Assembly (NCBI GenBank): GCA_046318415.1
Contig: JBKCUK010000012.1
Coordinates: 1-64,000 of the forward strand
Reading direction: 5' to 3'
Length of the DNA: 64,000 nt
DNA from: JBKCUK01 sp046318415
GTDB lineage: Bacteria; Pseudomonadota; Alphaproteobacteria; Caedimonadales; Caedimonadaceae
Positions 32,285 through 41,462 of the stretch are shown here, one piece after another. Numbering within the stretch: position 1 is the first letter of the stretch; the number at the start of each line of letters is the position of its first letter. Under the pieces are notes generated by a model, which was given only the letters and a program-made list of their open reading frames with translations, was not told where the DNA came from and did not search any database. The position numbers were made by a program, and so were the translations under genes.

Positions 32285-33334
32285 TTAGCGTGTGGCTTCT
32301 GGGGTTTCGTTGGTTTTGGGGGGTTGTGCTGATGCTTTGGGGTCTGAGCGATGCAACACCACACTGATGCGGCGATTGACGTCTGAGAAGGGATCGGTTG
32401 CATCAAGGGGCTCTTTCGCTGCTTTCCCAACCACATAGAGAAGACGCTCGTCGGGAATACCTTGCTGTTCTATGTAACGCCTGGTGGCGTTGGCACGGTC
32501 AACGGAAAGCTCCCAGTTGGTATAATCGCGGTTATTGTAGGGTTTTGCGTCGGTGTGGCCGGTAATGGAAACGCGATTGGGAAGCCTTTCAATGGCTTTG
32601 ACGACCAGCTCAATAAGTTTTTTAGCCTGTGGCATCAACTCAGCACTGCCGTTGGGGAACATGGAAACCCTGTTTCTGTCCACCAATTGAATCCGAAGAC
32701 CTTCCGGGGTGATGTCGATAATTAAGTGCTCTGCCAGGGCTTGCAGTTCCGGTGTCAGTTTCAGGGCTTGCTCCAGTTGCTTTTTGACCTCTTGAAAGGT
32801 CTCGGTTTCGAACTTCTCGATCATCTTTTCCGTTTTTTCACGGTTAAGAGATTGCTCTTGAGTTTGGCCTTGATTAGTTAAAGGGAACGTCTGATCACTT
32901 GGACTTTGGGTTTGATTATCTTTTCGAGATTGGTTGAATTCGGCTTGGTTTTCACGATTACCAGCGACAGCATTTTCATCACTTGTATCAGCATCAACAC
33001 CCTCATCTTTGCCACTTTCAGATAGGATGTTATCGGTGGTCACAGGTGAAGAAGCGCGGGCTTCTTTGAAAGAGCCTTCAGATTCGATGGATGTGCCGCC
33101 CATGACGCCGCCTGCGCCGCCAGCCCCAAATAGCTTACCGGGCGGACCAAAGTATTGGGAGAGACCCCTTCTTTGTTCTTCTGTGGTGGAATTCAGAATC
33201 CACAACAACAGAAAAAACGCCATCATGGCGGTCACGAAGTCAGCATACGCCACTTTCCATGCACCACCGTGGTGGCCGCCGCCGACAACCTTTTTGACTT
33301 TTTTGATAATGGGTTTTTTATCTTCTTTTGCCAT
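32285..33334 (-). CDS. motB: Flagellar motor stator protein MotB
   Basis: 349 residues. With MotA it forms the proton-driven stator, anchored to peptidoglycan. The N-terminus has a glycine/histidine stretch (KVVGGGHHGGAWK), then the single membrane helix with the proton-carrying aspartate (YADFVTAMMAFFLLLWILNS). A long polar linker rich in Gln, Asn and Ser follows (about 100-160), then an OmpA-like peptidoglycan-binding domain with RVSITGHTDAKPYN, LSVDRANATRRYIEQQG and DVNRRISVVL. It starts 8 bases after motA. No other flagellar genes are in the window. Confidence 0.95.
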   Translation of the reverse strand: MAKEDKKPIIKKVKKVVGGGHHGGAWKVAYADFVTAMMAFFLLLWILNSTTEEQRRGLSQYFGPPGKLFGAGGAGGVMGGTSIESEGSFKEARASSPVTTDNILSESGKDEGVDADTSDENAVAGNRENQAEFNQSRKDNQTQSPSDQTFPLTNQGQTQEQSLNREKTEKMIEKFETETFQEVKKQLEQALKLTPELQALAEHLIIDITPEGLRIQLVDRNRVSMFPNGSAELMPQAKKLIELVVKAIERLPNRVSITGHTDAKPYNNRDYTNWELSVDRANATRRYIEQQGIPDERLLYVVGKAAKEPLDATDPFSDVNRRISVVLHRSDPKASAQPPKTNETPEATR

Positions 33335-33342
33335 GGGAGTGA

Positions 33343-34260
33343 TTATTCTGGGCTGGGCAGGTTGGCGACGGCTTGCTCGACATCATAAAAACTTGGTCGA
33401 TTGTCCGAGCTGATGGTTTTTCGCGCAAATTCAAGGGCGACCGTGGGGGCGGCGCCGGATAAAAACGCGATGATGCCAGTCTTGATGCACTGATAAAACC
33501 GGCCCTCTTCATCATAAATACCGCTGAGCGCTGTTCCTATGGGGCTCACCAAGCCATAGGCTAAAAGAACACCCAAAAAGGTTCCCACGAGGGCACCGCC
33601 AATCATTTTTCCTAAGACCACCGGTGGCTGATCAATACTACCCATGGTCTTGATCACGCCCAATACCGCGGCGACAATACCAAGGGCCGGCAAACCATCG
33701 CCCATGTTGGTAAAAGCGTGCGAGACAGCGTGGCGCTCCTTATGGTGCGTTTCCATTTCCTCATTCATAAGGTCTTCCATTTGATGGGGATCATCTGTGC
33801 CCATGGTCATCATGCGCAAATAGTCGCACAAGAAGGTCACCACATGGTGGTCATTCATAATTTTAGGAAATTGCTGAAACAGTTTGCTTTCATGAGGGTT
33901 TTCAATGTGTTGCTCGAGGGCCAACATGCCTTTAGTGCGGGTGAGTTTGAAAATCATATACATCAAGCTTAGAAGCTCGAGGTAGTCCTGCTTGCCATAC
34001 ATGGGACCGCGGAGCAAATCCTGGAACGCCGGGCCCATCTTGCCCACGACAACCTTTGAGTTTGCGATCAAAAAAGCACCCACGGCTGCGCCGCCGATGA
34101 TGAGCATCTCTTTCGGTGCGGCTACGGCAATGACGAGAATATTGCCGCCCATCACGATATAGCCGCCAAAAACGCATACGAAGACGATTGCGACACCTGC
34201 CCAAAACACCTGAAGGCTCCCTCTATGGTTTTTATTTTGCCTTTTGTTCTTAATCTCCAC
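33343..34260 (-). CDS. motA: Flagellar motor stator protein MotA
   Basis: 305 residues, four membrane segments: FWAGVAIVFVCVFGGYIVMGG, EMLIIGGAAVGAFLIAN, and two near the end (LPALGIVAAVLGVIKTMGS and MIGGALVGTFLGVLLAYGLVSP). The cytoplasmic loop with DDPHQMEDLMNEEMETHH fits the region that contacts FliG. The N-terminus has a basic tail (KNKRQNKNHR) before the first helix, longer than in E. coli MotA. It forms a pair with motB, divergent from the flavin reductase gene. Confidence 0.95.
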   Translation of the reverse strand: MEIKNKRQNKNHRGSLQVFWAGVAIVFVCVFGGYIVMGGNILVIAVAAPKEMLIIGGAAVGAFLIANSKVVVGKMGPAFQDLLRGPMYGKQDYLELLSLMYMIFKLTRTKGMLALEQHIENPHESKLFQQFPKIMNDHHVVTFLCDYLRMMTMGTDDPHQMEDLMNEEMETHHKERHAVSHAFTNMGDGLPALGIVAAVLGVIKTMGSIDQPPVVLGKMIGGALVGTFLGVLLAYGLVSPIGTALSGIYDEEGRFYQCIKTGIIAFLSGAAPTVALEFARKTISSDNRPSFYDVEQAVANLPSPE

Positions 34261-34295
34261 TATACCTGGTAAAGATAGTTCAGCCAGGGTAAATT

Positions 34296-34817
34296 TTGGT
34301 TAATGAAATGCAAATACTTCAAAATGATTGTAAAAAAACATCTTCTGTGAGTTCTGATCTGTTTCGCCAGGTGATGTCTCAATTTGCGACAGGGGTTGCG
34401 ATTCTGACCAGCTGGGATCAAGACAAAGAGCCCTTGGGGATGACCATTAATTCCCTAGTTTCCGTGTCTTTGCAGCCCAGTCTGATTATGTTTTGCCTAA
34501 AAAAAGGCGGCTTTTTTCGCACAAAGCTTGATGTTGGCTCCTCGGTGGGCGTGAATATTTTGGGCGCTCAACAAGAACATCTTTCTCGGCACTTTGCCCG
34601 CTATGAGACGCGTGATTGGCAGCAGGTGACCCTTGAGGCCAATGAAAGAGCGCCACAATTTCGGGGGAGTGTTGGCTTTCTTGCTGGCTCGGTACGTGCC
34701 ATTTATGATGGCGGTGATCATGACATCATGCTGGTGGAGGTTGAGGGCTTAGCCCATTCGGAGGTGGATCAACCCTTAATTTTTTGCCGGCGTCAATTTA
34801 CGCCCATACCGCTTTAG
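34296..34817 (+). CDS. Flavin reductase-like domain protein
   Basis: 173 residues from a TTG at 34296 preceded by AGGGT; an ATG at 34308 is the alternative. It matches the FMN-binding split-barrel flavin reductase family: FRQVMSQFATGVAILTSWD near the start, GMTINSLVSVSLQPSLIMFC (flavin-contact segment), GVNILGAQQEHLSRHFA and HDIMLVEVEGLAH near the end. Such proteins supply reduced FMN or FAD to monooxygenases; no partner oxygenase is nearby, so the role is open. It stands alone, divergent from motA. Confidence 0.88.
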   Translation: MVNEMQILQNDCKKTSSVSSDLFRQVMSQFATGVAILTSWDQDKEPLGMTINSLVSVSLQPSLIMFCLKKGGFFRTKLDVGSSVGVNILGAQQEHLSRHFARYETRDWQQVTLEANERAPQFRGSVGFLAGSVRAIYDGGDHDIMLVEVEGLAHSEVDQPLIFCRRQFTPIPL

Positions 34818-34931
34818 GAAAAGACTGCTGTCCCCGGACCATTGGCCTTCTTTGAAAAGAGTTGTGTGCGGGGGGATGGGCAAGAAAAGCTTTGGCTTGT
34901 CACCAGGGCTGAAGTGTGCTTAGATACCAAT

Positions 34932-35020
34932 TGAAAAGGACCGGAACGTCATAAAAGACGACACGGCAGTTTACAGGGAGGGGGCGGATCAAGCGAAAGC
35001 TTTTCCGCCCTTTTCTTTTT
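34932..35020 (+). ncRNA. Candidate small RNA with its own terminator
   Basis: The 336-base gap between the flavin reductase gene and tRNA-Arg has no gene but has an RNA-like layout. A TTGTCA (34897-34902) is followed after 17 bases by TTAGAT (34920-34925), a weak promoter match. Next comes a stem-loop CCG-GAA-CGTC-ATAAAA-GACG-ACA-CGG (34941-34966), then a strong terminator hairpin. I compared it from memory with 4.5S, 6S, RNase P and tmRNA signatures and found none. It could instead be only the distant 3' end of the reductase transcript. Confidence 0.4.
34982..35020 (+). terminator. Rho-independent terminator
   Basis: Long stem: GGGCGGA...AAGC, GAAA loop, GCTT...TCCGCCC, followed by TTTTCTTTTT. 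It ends either the reductase transcript or a small RNA. Confidence 0.88.
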
Positions 35021-35153
35021 GCTGGAATCCTGACGCGTCATTTTGTCTCTCCGGTGCTGTTTTGGTACTACCAAAAAAAATGCGCGTGAAGGAACTTAAT
35101 GCTTGCCATGGGAAGTGAAATTCGCTAAACACCTCCTTGTCAGTCACGAAATT

Positions 35154-35230
35154 GCGCCCGTAGCTCAATTGGATAGAGCATCTGACTACGGATCAGAAGG
35201 TTAGGAGTTCGAATCTTCTCGGGCGCGCCA
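35154..35230 (+). tRNA. tRNA-Arg (anticodon ACG)
   Basis: 77 bases with an encoded CCA. Acceptor stem GCGCCCG/CGGGCGC; anticodon stem TCTGA/TCAGA around CTACGGA (anticodon ACG); the T-loop GTTCGAATC is intact. A34 is presumably edited to inosine by TadA, as usual for this species. Confidence 0.97.
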
Positions 35231-35359
35231 AAATTCGACAAATCCCAGTCTAAAACAAAGCGTATGTGAAGCATAGCAAAGCTGCCGCGTTTTTTCTCAC
35301 CTACCATGGCATTTCTAGTAAGCTTTGCCTCTGCCCATCGTGATTTCACAAGCCCTTTG

Positions 35360-36511
35360 TCAAACCGCGCGTATGCGCAGCACCGAACGGCCCGGGAGCT
35401 TGTTCCTTTTGTGGCAATTGCAGTTAGCCAAAGGACAGGAAAAGGTGAGGGATACGCTTTGTTCACGGCTGCAAAGATCTACATTCAGGATGAAATCACA
35501 AGCGCCATGGACATAGATGGGTTTTTGCGCCGTCAGTTGCTCTACCATGGGATCACAGTTGACCTCGATTTCAGCTTCTTCGAAAGCAAGATTTGGGTTC
35601 AGCTGTCCTTCTTTTTTGTCAGAAAAGGGCTGGCTTTGGAGGGTTTTGAGCGAAAATATGCACTGGGTAATCAATTTGTATGGATTTTGCTGCACGAGGG
35701 GGATCACGAAAGCGTAGGTGTTAAAGCCTTTTCTGAACTGCCTTTGTTCGGGGTAGATAGGTAAATTTTTAACTTCCGTGGTTGTTGGGTTGATAAATGA
35801 AGACTGCGTGTTTTGGACGAGACTAAGGGCATCTGCCGCGCAGATGGTCCAAGAGATTGTGAAACACCATGCATCGGCAGGGGTTTTAAGGCAGAGATTC
35901 AGCTTACTGAAATTCGTATGGGGCATAAGTTTCGGCCGGGGAGAAGGCTTGAAATCATGAATGGGGGAGCCGTTTTCAAGCCAAAGCTCAAATTGTTTCA
36001 TGATCCAGTCCCAGGTCGGATCAGGATAAGCGTAGTACGCTGGAGTGTTGGCCTTATGGGGCGCGTTTGAATGTGCTTTTCCTCTTGTATGCTTGTGTTT
36101 CACTTGTTTAGTTGCGCCTGGATTTTTGGTCATATAGCCCGAGGATTCGAGGTAAGGCCTATCCTCTTTAAGCCCAAAGTTTAGGAGTCCTTTCACAGAA
36201 GTGAGCGGCGGACGCGCGCGTTTTTGTGCAAGTTGGTCACGACACCGCGCTTGGATAGAATTGTAGACATCGGGGCTTAAGCGGAGCTTTTGGCTTGTAT
36301 TAATCGCGGAAACTGGGCGGTTATGCGTGTCTTCTTCTTGGTCTGAGATGGGGTCACTGGCGTTGACATGAGTTAGGCACGTTAACGCGAGGAGGAGCCC
36401 CCCAAGGGCAATCAATGCGCCACGGTATAGGCCGGCAAAACGCTTGGATTTGTCGCTCAATATTGGCGGCAAGTTCAGCCACAGCCATGGCGCAAAAGAG
36501 GGAGTCATCAA
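35360..36511 (-). CDS. Exported or membrane-anchored protein of unknown function
   Basis: 383 residues. A hydrophobic segment after a 30-residue basic start (ALIALGGLLLALTCLTHVNA) is a late signal peptide or anchor; a shorter start closer to it is possible. The start at 36511 has AAAGGG about 9 bases upstream. The rest is polar and soluble, with a His/Lys-rich stretch (KQVKHKHTRGKAHSNAPHK), aromatic DPTWDWIMKQFELWL, and a cysteine-rich C-terminus (SCPLANCNCHKRNK). It contains 10 or more cysteines after the signal, so disulfides are likely. I do not recognise a family. A shorter frame on the opposite strand (35306-35764) lacks a signal or ribosome site and is rejected. Confidence 0.65.
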   Translation of the reverse strand: MMTPSFAPWLWLNLPPILSDKSKRFAGLYRGALIALGGLLLALTCLTHVNASDPISDQEEDTHNRPVSAINTSQKLRLSPDVYNSIQARCRDQLAQKRARPPLTSVKGLLNFGLKEDRPYLESSGYMTKNPGATKQVKHKHTRGKAHSNAPHKANTPAYYAYPDPTWDWIMKQFELWLENGSPIHDFKPSPRPKLMPHTNFSKLNLCLKTPADAWCFTISWTICAADALSLVQNTQSSFINPTTTEVKNLPIYPEQRQFRKGFNTYAFVIPLVQQNPYKLITQCIFSLKTLQSQPFSDKKEGQLNPNLAFEEAEIEVNCDPMVEQLTAQKPIYVHGACDFILNVDLCSREQSVSLTFSCPLANCNCHKRNKLPGRSVLRIRAV

Positions 36512-36690
36512 AAAGCCCTTTCAAATTTCTCGAGCCTTTATAGAAGACAATAGGGAAAAATCAAGGTGATTTATCCGCGCTGCTCTTGAGTGCGCAACCC
36601 CAGCCCCGTGGGGCACCGTGTTGGTGCCGCTGGAAATGATGACGCCATGGACCTTTTTTAGCCGCGCACGCCAGGTGGCATCATTAACCC

Positions 36691-37302
36691 TCAGAACCTC
36701 GGGCGTTCAAAGATAAACAGCTTGGGGTCCAGCTTTTGCCCTTTTTGGAGACCCTCGAACATCACGCGCGTTTTTTGCCGTTGACTGTCTTCAACAATCC
36801 AGCCTTTAAGATCAAGGGTAGCTTTGTTGAAAATCAGGCTTAAGGTGCCGATTTCCTGGGCATTGACATCCACAAAAGAAAGGGTGATATCGTTTGCCGT
36901 TTCTTGCATGTCAATCACCGCCACACCCTTTGAAAAGTCGATCCGGTCCTTCAACAGCAAACCTGCGGGCGTCTCATTGAGTCCGAGATAGGTGGTGTCA
37001 TCCATATTGGGGTTGTGAAAAATGATCCAGGTGCCATCGGCAATAACCAATTGCCCCTTTGGGTTGTCGTATTGCATGCGCAGACGTCCAGGCCGATTTA
37101 GATACAAAGTGCCACTGTGTTGGCTGCCGTCTGGGTTGGTTTGCACGAATTGGGCTTTTGCCGTTACTAAATTTTGCAAGGCATGTTGAATTTTTTGGGT
37201 CCACTCAATGGTGGTCGGGCCTTGCTGGGCTGCGCAGGGCAGGCTAAGGACAAGGCCAAAGCCAAAGATCGTAAAAAGAGAGCGCATAAAAATTTTCTGC
37301 AT
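36691..37302 (-). CDS. lolA: Periplasmic lipoprotein carrier LolA
   Basis: 203 residues with signal peptide (SLFTIFGFGLVLSLPCAAQ). LolA receives lipoproteins from LolCDE and passes them to the outer membrane. Family signs: TAKAQFVQTNPDGSQHSGTL, LNRPGRLRMQYDNPKGQLVI, IIFHNPNMDDTTYLGLNETP and a closing VMFEGLQKGQKLDPKLFIF. It follows ftsK by 6 bases on the same strand, a common alphaproteobacterial pair. It serves the lipoproteins found here, including BamB and the OmpA-type lipoprotein. Confidence 0.92.
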   Translation of the reverse strand: MQKIFMRSLFTIFGFGLVLSLPCAAQQGPTTIEWTQKIQHALQNLVTAKAQFVQTNPDGSQHSGTLYLNRPGRLRMQYDNPKGQLVIADGTWIIFHNPNMDDTTYLGLNETPAGLLLKDRIDFSKGVAVIDMQETANDITLSFVDVNAQEIGTLSLIFNKATLDLKGWIVEDSQRQKTRVMFEGLQKGQKLDPKLFIFERPRF

Positions 37303-37308
37303 TTTATA

Positions 37309-39771
37309 TCATCCTACTAAAAGAACTTCACGTTTGCCGACGTGGTTGGCTGGGCTTACAACGCCCTGGGCCTCCATTTGTTCAATGATGCGGGCCGCGC
37401 GGTTATAACCGATCTGAAGATGCCTCTGGATAAAGCTCGTCGAGGCCTTACGCTCGCGGCGCACCAGATCAACGGCTTGTTGATAGAGTTTATCTCCTTC
37501 ATCACCCTCAGCACTTCCGCCAAGGCTATCCAGGAAGTTGTCACCAGCTTCCTCGGTGACGGCCTCCAGGTAATCGGGTTGGCCCTGGGCTTGGAGATGC
37601 TTCACCACACGCTCCACCTCATGATCGCTCACAAAGGGGCCATGGACACGCACAATCTTGCCTCCAGGCTCCATGTAGAGCATGTCGCCTTTGCCAAGAA
37701 GCTGCTCGGCGCCTTGTTCACCCAAAATCGTGCGACTGTCAAAGCGTGAGGCGACTTGAAAGCTGATGCGGGTTGGGAAGTTCGCTTTAATGGTGCCGGT
37801 GATCACATCCACTGACGGGCGCTGGGTAGCCATAATCAGGTGAATGCCTGCGGCTCGGGCCATTTGCGCCAAACGTTGTACGGCAGCCTCAATATCTTTG
37901 CCGGCAACCATCATGAGGTCTGCCATTTCATCAACCACGACCACAATATAGGGCAAAGGCGTGGTATCAAGCGGTTGGGTTTCGATCACCGGACGTCCGG
38001 TTTCGGCATCAAAACCCGTCTGCACTTGGCGGGTTAAGACTTCACCTTTGGCCGCCGCTTCGGTCAGGCGGGTATTATATCCTTCGATATTGCGCACCCC
38101 TAAGCGGGACATGGCGCGGTAGCGATCCTCCATTTCCCGCACCACCCACTTGAGGGCAAAGACGGCTTTTTTGGGCTCGGTCACCACGGGAGACAGCAGA
38201 TGCGGAATGCCGTTGTAGACCGAGAGCTCAAGCATCTTGGGGTCGATCATGATGAAACGGCATTTTTCCGGCGGTAGGCGATAAAGCAGGGACAAAATCA
38301 TGGTGTTGATGGCCACAGACTTACCAGATCCGGTTGTTCCTGCGACCAGTAAATGGGGCATGCGCGCCAAGTCTGCAATGACCGGCGCACCGCCAATATC
38401 CTTACCCAATGCCAGGGCTAACTTGACGTTGGGTGATTCGTAATCGGCGTGGGTGAGAAGGGTGCGCAACGCAACCGCGTGCCGGGTTTTATTGGGAAGC
38501 TCGATGCCGATGGCATTATGTCCTGGAATGACGGCGATACGGGCTGAAAGGGCGCTCATGGACCTGGCGATGTCATCGGCAAGTCCAATCACCCGAGAAG
38601 ATTTCGTGCCTGCGGCAGGCAGCAATTCATAAAGGGTGACAACAGGACCGGGGCGGACTTTTGTAATTTCCCCCCGCACGCCAAATTCTTCCAAGACCTG
38701 CTGCAGCATCTGCGCTTGGGTTTTGAGTTCTGTCTCAGATTCCTGGGCGGTTTGGATTTGCGGTGCCGGTGCTTCAAGAAGGTTGAGGCCTGGAAGCTCA
38801 TAGTCCCCCCCCCTTGCCAGATCATAATAATCGCCCTGGATCTTAGAGGCTTTTGAGAGCGAAGCTGCTGTTTTGGGCGGCGCTGCCGGTGCGGGCTCAG
38901 GTGCGCTGGTGAAACTTTTTGTTGGCGTGAAAGGATCACTCTCTTCAAGATCCAAAGCTGAAGTTAAGGGTTTCTCTTCATGTTGGTCTGGTGCAGAGAT
39001 TGAAGAAAATGTGGGATCTTGTTTCTCAGAAGAGAGGTCCCAGCTTTCCTGAATGAGATCATCTTGGGCTTCTTGCTCTTCAGCGTATGTCTTGAGGGCC
39101 TCGCGCTTTTCTGCAAGCTGCGCGCGCCAGCGGGCGAAAGCGCGTTGGAGGTGAAAGCCAAAAATGTAAAGCGTGCGCAACAGGGTGCGCACGGATTCAA
39201 AGCTCATCAACCCTGAGAAATAGCAGCTGAGTATAAAAATCATGGCGCATACGCCGCTAAGGGCAGGAAGGGCAAAAGCCTGCATGTAATGGGTTGCAAT
39301 CGGCATCATATGGGCGCGCAACAACATTCCTGTTGCTCCCCCTTGATAGGGTTCAGTGACATCAGGGCCAAGAACCAAAGCCATTAAGAGGCTACCGCTA
39401 ATGAGAGTCAAAAGCATGGCAAGGCCCCGCCATGCCAAGAGTCTGGGGATGGTATCCCTGATGATGCGCCAGCCCCAAAGGACAAACATCACCGGTATGA
39501 GGTATCCTGCCAGACCCCACAGCTGGATGCTGAGATCCGCGAAGTTAGCGCCCCAAACGCCAAGTTTGTTGTGTACCGGTCCCGGGGTCGCCACATTCCA
39601 AGACGGATCCAGCGGATCATAGGTGTGGAGTGCCCAAAACATCGCCCCTGCCAAGGCCAAGAGAGATAAACCCAGAACTTCTTGGAGTCTTGCATACGCA
39701 TAGGTTAACAGCGGGCTTCGCTTGGTCTGTACTTGGGCCATGTCTGGGCGAGAAGATTTTTCATTACGCAT
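37309..39771 (-). CDS. ftsK: DNA translocase FtsK
   Basis: 820 residues. FtsK anchors at the division septum and pumps chromosome ends to their daughter cells. Four N-terminal membrane segments occupy about residues 25-185, followed by an acidic, Pro/Ala-rich linker (about 215-310). The motor has GTTGSGKSVAINTMILSL (Walker A), MIDPKMLEL, VVVDEMADLMMVAGKDIE (Walker B) and MATQRPSVDVITGTIKANFP. The C-terminal gamma winged helix (FIQRHLQIGYNRAARIIEQM) recognises KOPS sites. The linker is short, as in many alphaproteobacteria. It heads a pair with lolA. Confidence 0.96.
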   Translation of the reverse strand: MRNEKSSRPDMAQVQTKRSPLLTYAYARLQEVLGLSLLALAGAMFWALHTYDPLDPSWNVATPGPVHNKLGVWGANFADLSIQLWGLAGYLIPVMFVLWGWRIIRDTIPRLLAWRGLAMLLTLISGSLLMALVLGPDVTEPYQGGATGMLLRAHMMPIATHYMQAFALPALSGVCAMIFILSCYFSGLMSFESVRTLLRTLYIFGFHLQRAFARWRAQLAEKREALKTYAEEQEAQDDLIQESWDLSSEKQDPTFSSISAPDQHEEKPLTSALDLEESDPFTPTKSFTSAPEPAPAAPPKTAASLSKASKIQGDYYDLARGGDYELPGLNLLEAPAPQIQTAQESETELKTQAQMLQQVLEEFGVRGEITKVRPGPVVTLYELLPAAGTKSSRVIGLADDIARSMSALSARIAVIPGHNAIGIELPNKTRHAVALRTLLTHADYESPNVKLALALGKDIGGAPVIADLARMPHLLVAGTTGSGKSVAINTMILSLLYRLPPEKCRFIMIDPKMLELSVYNGIPHLLSPVVTEPKKAVFALKWVVREMEDRYRAMSRLGVRNIEGYNTRLTEAAAKGEVLTRQVQTGFDAETGRPVIETQPLDTTPLPYIVVVVDEMADLMMVAGKDIEAAVQRLAQMARAAGIHLIMATQRPSVDVITGTIKANFPTRISFQVASRFDSRTILGEQGAEQLLGKGDMLYMEPGGKIVRVHGPFVSDHEVERVVKHLQAQGQPDYLEAVTEEAGDNFLDSLGGSAEGDEGDKLYQQAVDLVRRERKASTSFIQRHLQIGYNRAARIIEQMEAQGVVSPANHVGKREVLLVG

Positions 39772-40012
39772 GAGATTGAAGGATAATCCTAATAAAAATA
39801 AACAGAAGTCTGACTTACCGGCATTGTACTGTAACTTTTTCCTCTAATCTAGGCTTGAGTCGCCGTGTTAAACGCTTTCGGATTTTTTGGACTGATAGAA
39901 AAAGACTGTATGTGAGCCTTGTAACACTTTGCCGTAATAAAAAACTTTGAGTCCCTATCCGGCGCTGGTATAAGTGCTGCATGTTGACAAGGATTTATCA
40001 AGAGAGCTTTCC

Positions 40013-41431
40013 ATGTCCGTTATTGTCCCTGTGATTCTCGCCGGCGGCAGTGGTACCCGTTTATGGCCCTTATCCCGATCGCACATGCCCAAGCAATACG
40101 TGGCATTGATGGAAGATGAGAGTCTGTTTCAAAAAACCCTGGGTCGTTTTAAGAACCGCCCCTCTTTTGCCGAACCCGTCATCGTTGCCAACAAAGACCA
40201 CAGCTTTTTGATCCAGGAACAGATGGCGAATCTGGACTTGAAGGCTGATGTGATCCTCGAGCCATGTGGAAAGAACACAGCCCCTTCAGTTGCGCTTGCG
40301 GCGTTTCATGCCCTGACGCGTTCTGCCGATGCCATCCTTGTGGTCTTGCCCGCAGACCATCTGATTGCAAAAGAAGATCCTTTTTTTGAGGCGCTCGAAC
40401 AAGCTGTGGAAGCTGCCACCCATGGCTGCCTTGTGACCTTTGGCATCACACCAACCTTTCCTGAGACAGGATACGGCTACATCGAGGGCGGAGAGACCCT
40501 TGAAGGCTCGGGCGTTGAAAAAGTAAAGAAATTCATCGAAAAGCCCAATCTGGAGCGCGCCCAACAGCTGTTGGCCCAAGGCGGTGTTTACTGGAATAGT
40601 GGCATGTTCGTCTTCAAGGCGAAGACTTATCTTGAAGAGCTGCGCCACTTCAACCCCAAGATGTATGACCTGTGCAACCAGTGCATGCAAAGCGCCACAT
40701 GGAAGAATGGGCAGGCAACCCTCTCGACCCAAATGTTTGAGTCTCTGCCTGCAAACTCCATCGATTATGAGGTCATGGAGCGCACCGATAAGGCCGCTGT
40801 TGTACCTGCGGATTTAGGTTGGAGTGATGTGGGCTCGTTCACGGCCCTGTGGGATCATGCCACTAAGGATCACGATGCGAATGCCCATGTGGGCGATGTG
40901 ATCAGCGTGGATTCCCGTGGCTGTTATGTGCGCGCAGAAGCTAAGCCGATTGCCGTTGTCGGTGTTGAAGATCTGGTGGTTATCGGGACCAAGGATGCAA
41001 CTTTGGTGGCGCATCGCTCATCCTCGCAGAATGTTCGCGATGTGGTAAAGCTGTTGCAGGACGCGAATCGTATTGAATCGCAGCACCCTGCCGAAGTGCG
41101 CCGTCCATGGGGTAGCTATGAGTCCATCGACAGTGGCTCAGGCTATCAAGTCAAACGCATCACCGTGAAACCCGGACAGAAGCTCTCTTTGCAAAAACAT
41201 CACCACCGAGCCGAGCATTGGACCGTGGTTGAAGGGGAGGCTACCGTCACCGTGGGTGATCGCGTGATGGCCCTTAAGCCCGATCAATCGGTCTATATCC
41301 CCATCGGTGAAGTCCATCGTTTGGAAAATAACACCGGCACCATGGTCACCCTCATTGAGGTGCAGGTTGGTGCATATTTGGGAGAGGATGACATTGTCCG
41401 CCTGGAAGACATTTACAACCGCGTTCCATAG
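40013..41431 (+). CDS. manC: Mannose-1-phosphate guanylyltransferase / mannose-6-phosphate isomerase
   Basis: 472 residues from the ATG at 40013, which has AAGAGAG 6 bases upstream (a GTG at 39974 is also in frame). The type II bifunctional enzyme makes GDP-mannose for surface polysaccharide. The N-terminal nucleotidyltransferase has LAGGSGTRLWPLSRSHMPKQ, LEPCGKNTAPSVALAA, FVEKP-like FIEKPNLERA and WNSGMFVF. The C-terminal cupin, which gives isomerase activity, has RPWGSYESIDSGSGYQVKRI, KPGQKLSLQKHHHRAEHW and PDQSVYIPIGEVHRLEN. A glycosyltransferase gene follows directly, so the product probably feeds glycan assembly. Confidence 0.93.
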   Translation: MSVIVPVILAGGSGTRLWPLSRSHMPKQYVALMEDESLFQKTLGRFKNRPSFAEPVIVANKDHSFLIQEQMANLDLKADVILEPCGKNTAPSVALAAFHALTRSADAILVVLPADHLIAKEDPFFEALEQAVEAATHGCLVTFGITPTFPETGYGYIEGGETLEGSGVEKVKKFIEKPNLERAQQLLAQGGVYWNSGMFVFKAKTYLEELRHFNPKMYDLCNQCMQSATWKNGQATLSTQMFESLPANSIDYEVMERTDKAAVVPADLGWSDVGSFTALWDHATKDHDANAHVGDVISVDSRGCYVRAEAKPIAVVGVEDLVVIGTKDATLVAHRSSSQNVRDVVKLLQDANRIESQHPAEVRRPWGSYESIDSGSGYQVKRITVKPGQKLSLQKHHHRAEHWTVVEGEATVTVGDRVMALKPDQSVYIPIGEVHRLENNTGTMVTLIEVQVGAYLGEDDIVRLEDIYNRVP

Positions 41432-41462
41432 GCTGGGGCAGCTGAAAGGGCAATATGCCTTT

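Noticed and set aside
35306..35764. Plus-strand frame of 152 codons opposite the cysteine-rich orphan
   Set aside because: No ribosome site or signal; the minus-strand frame is longer and has a credible export segment.
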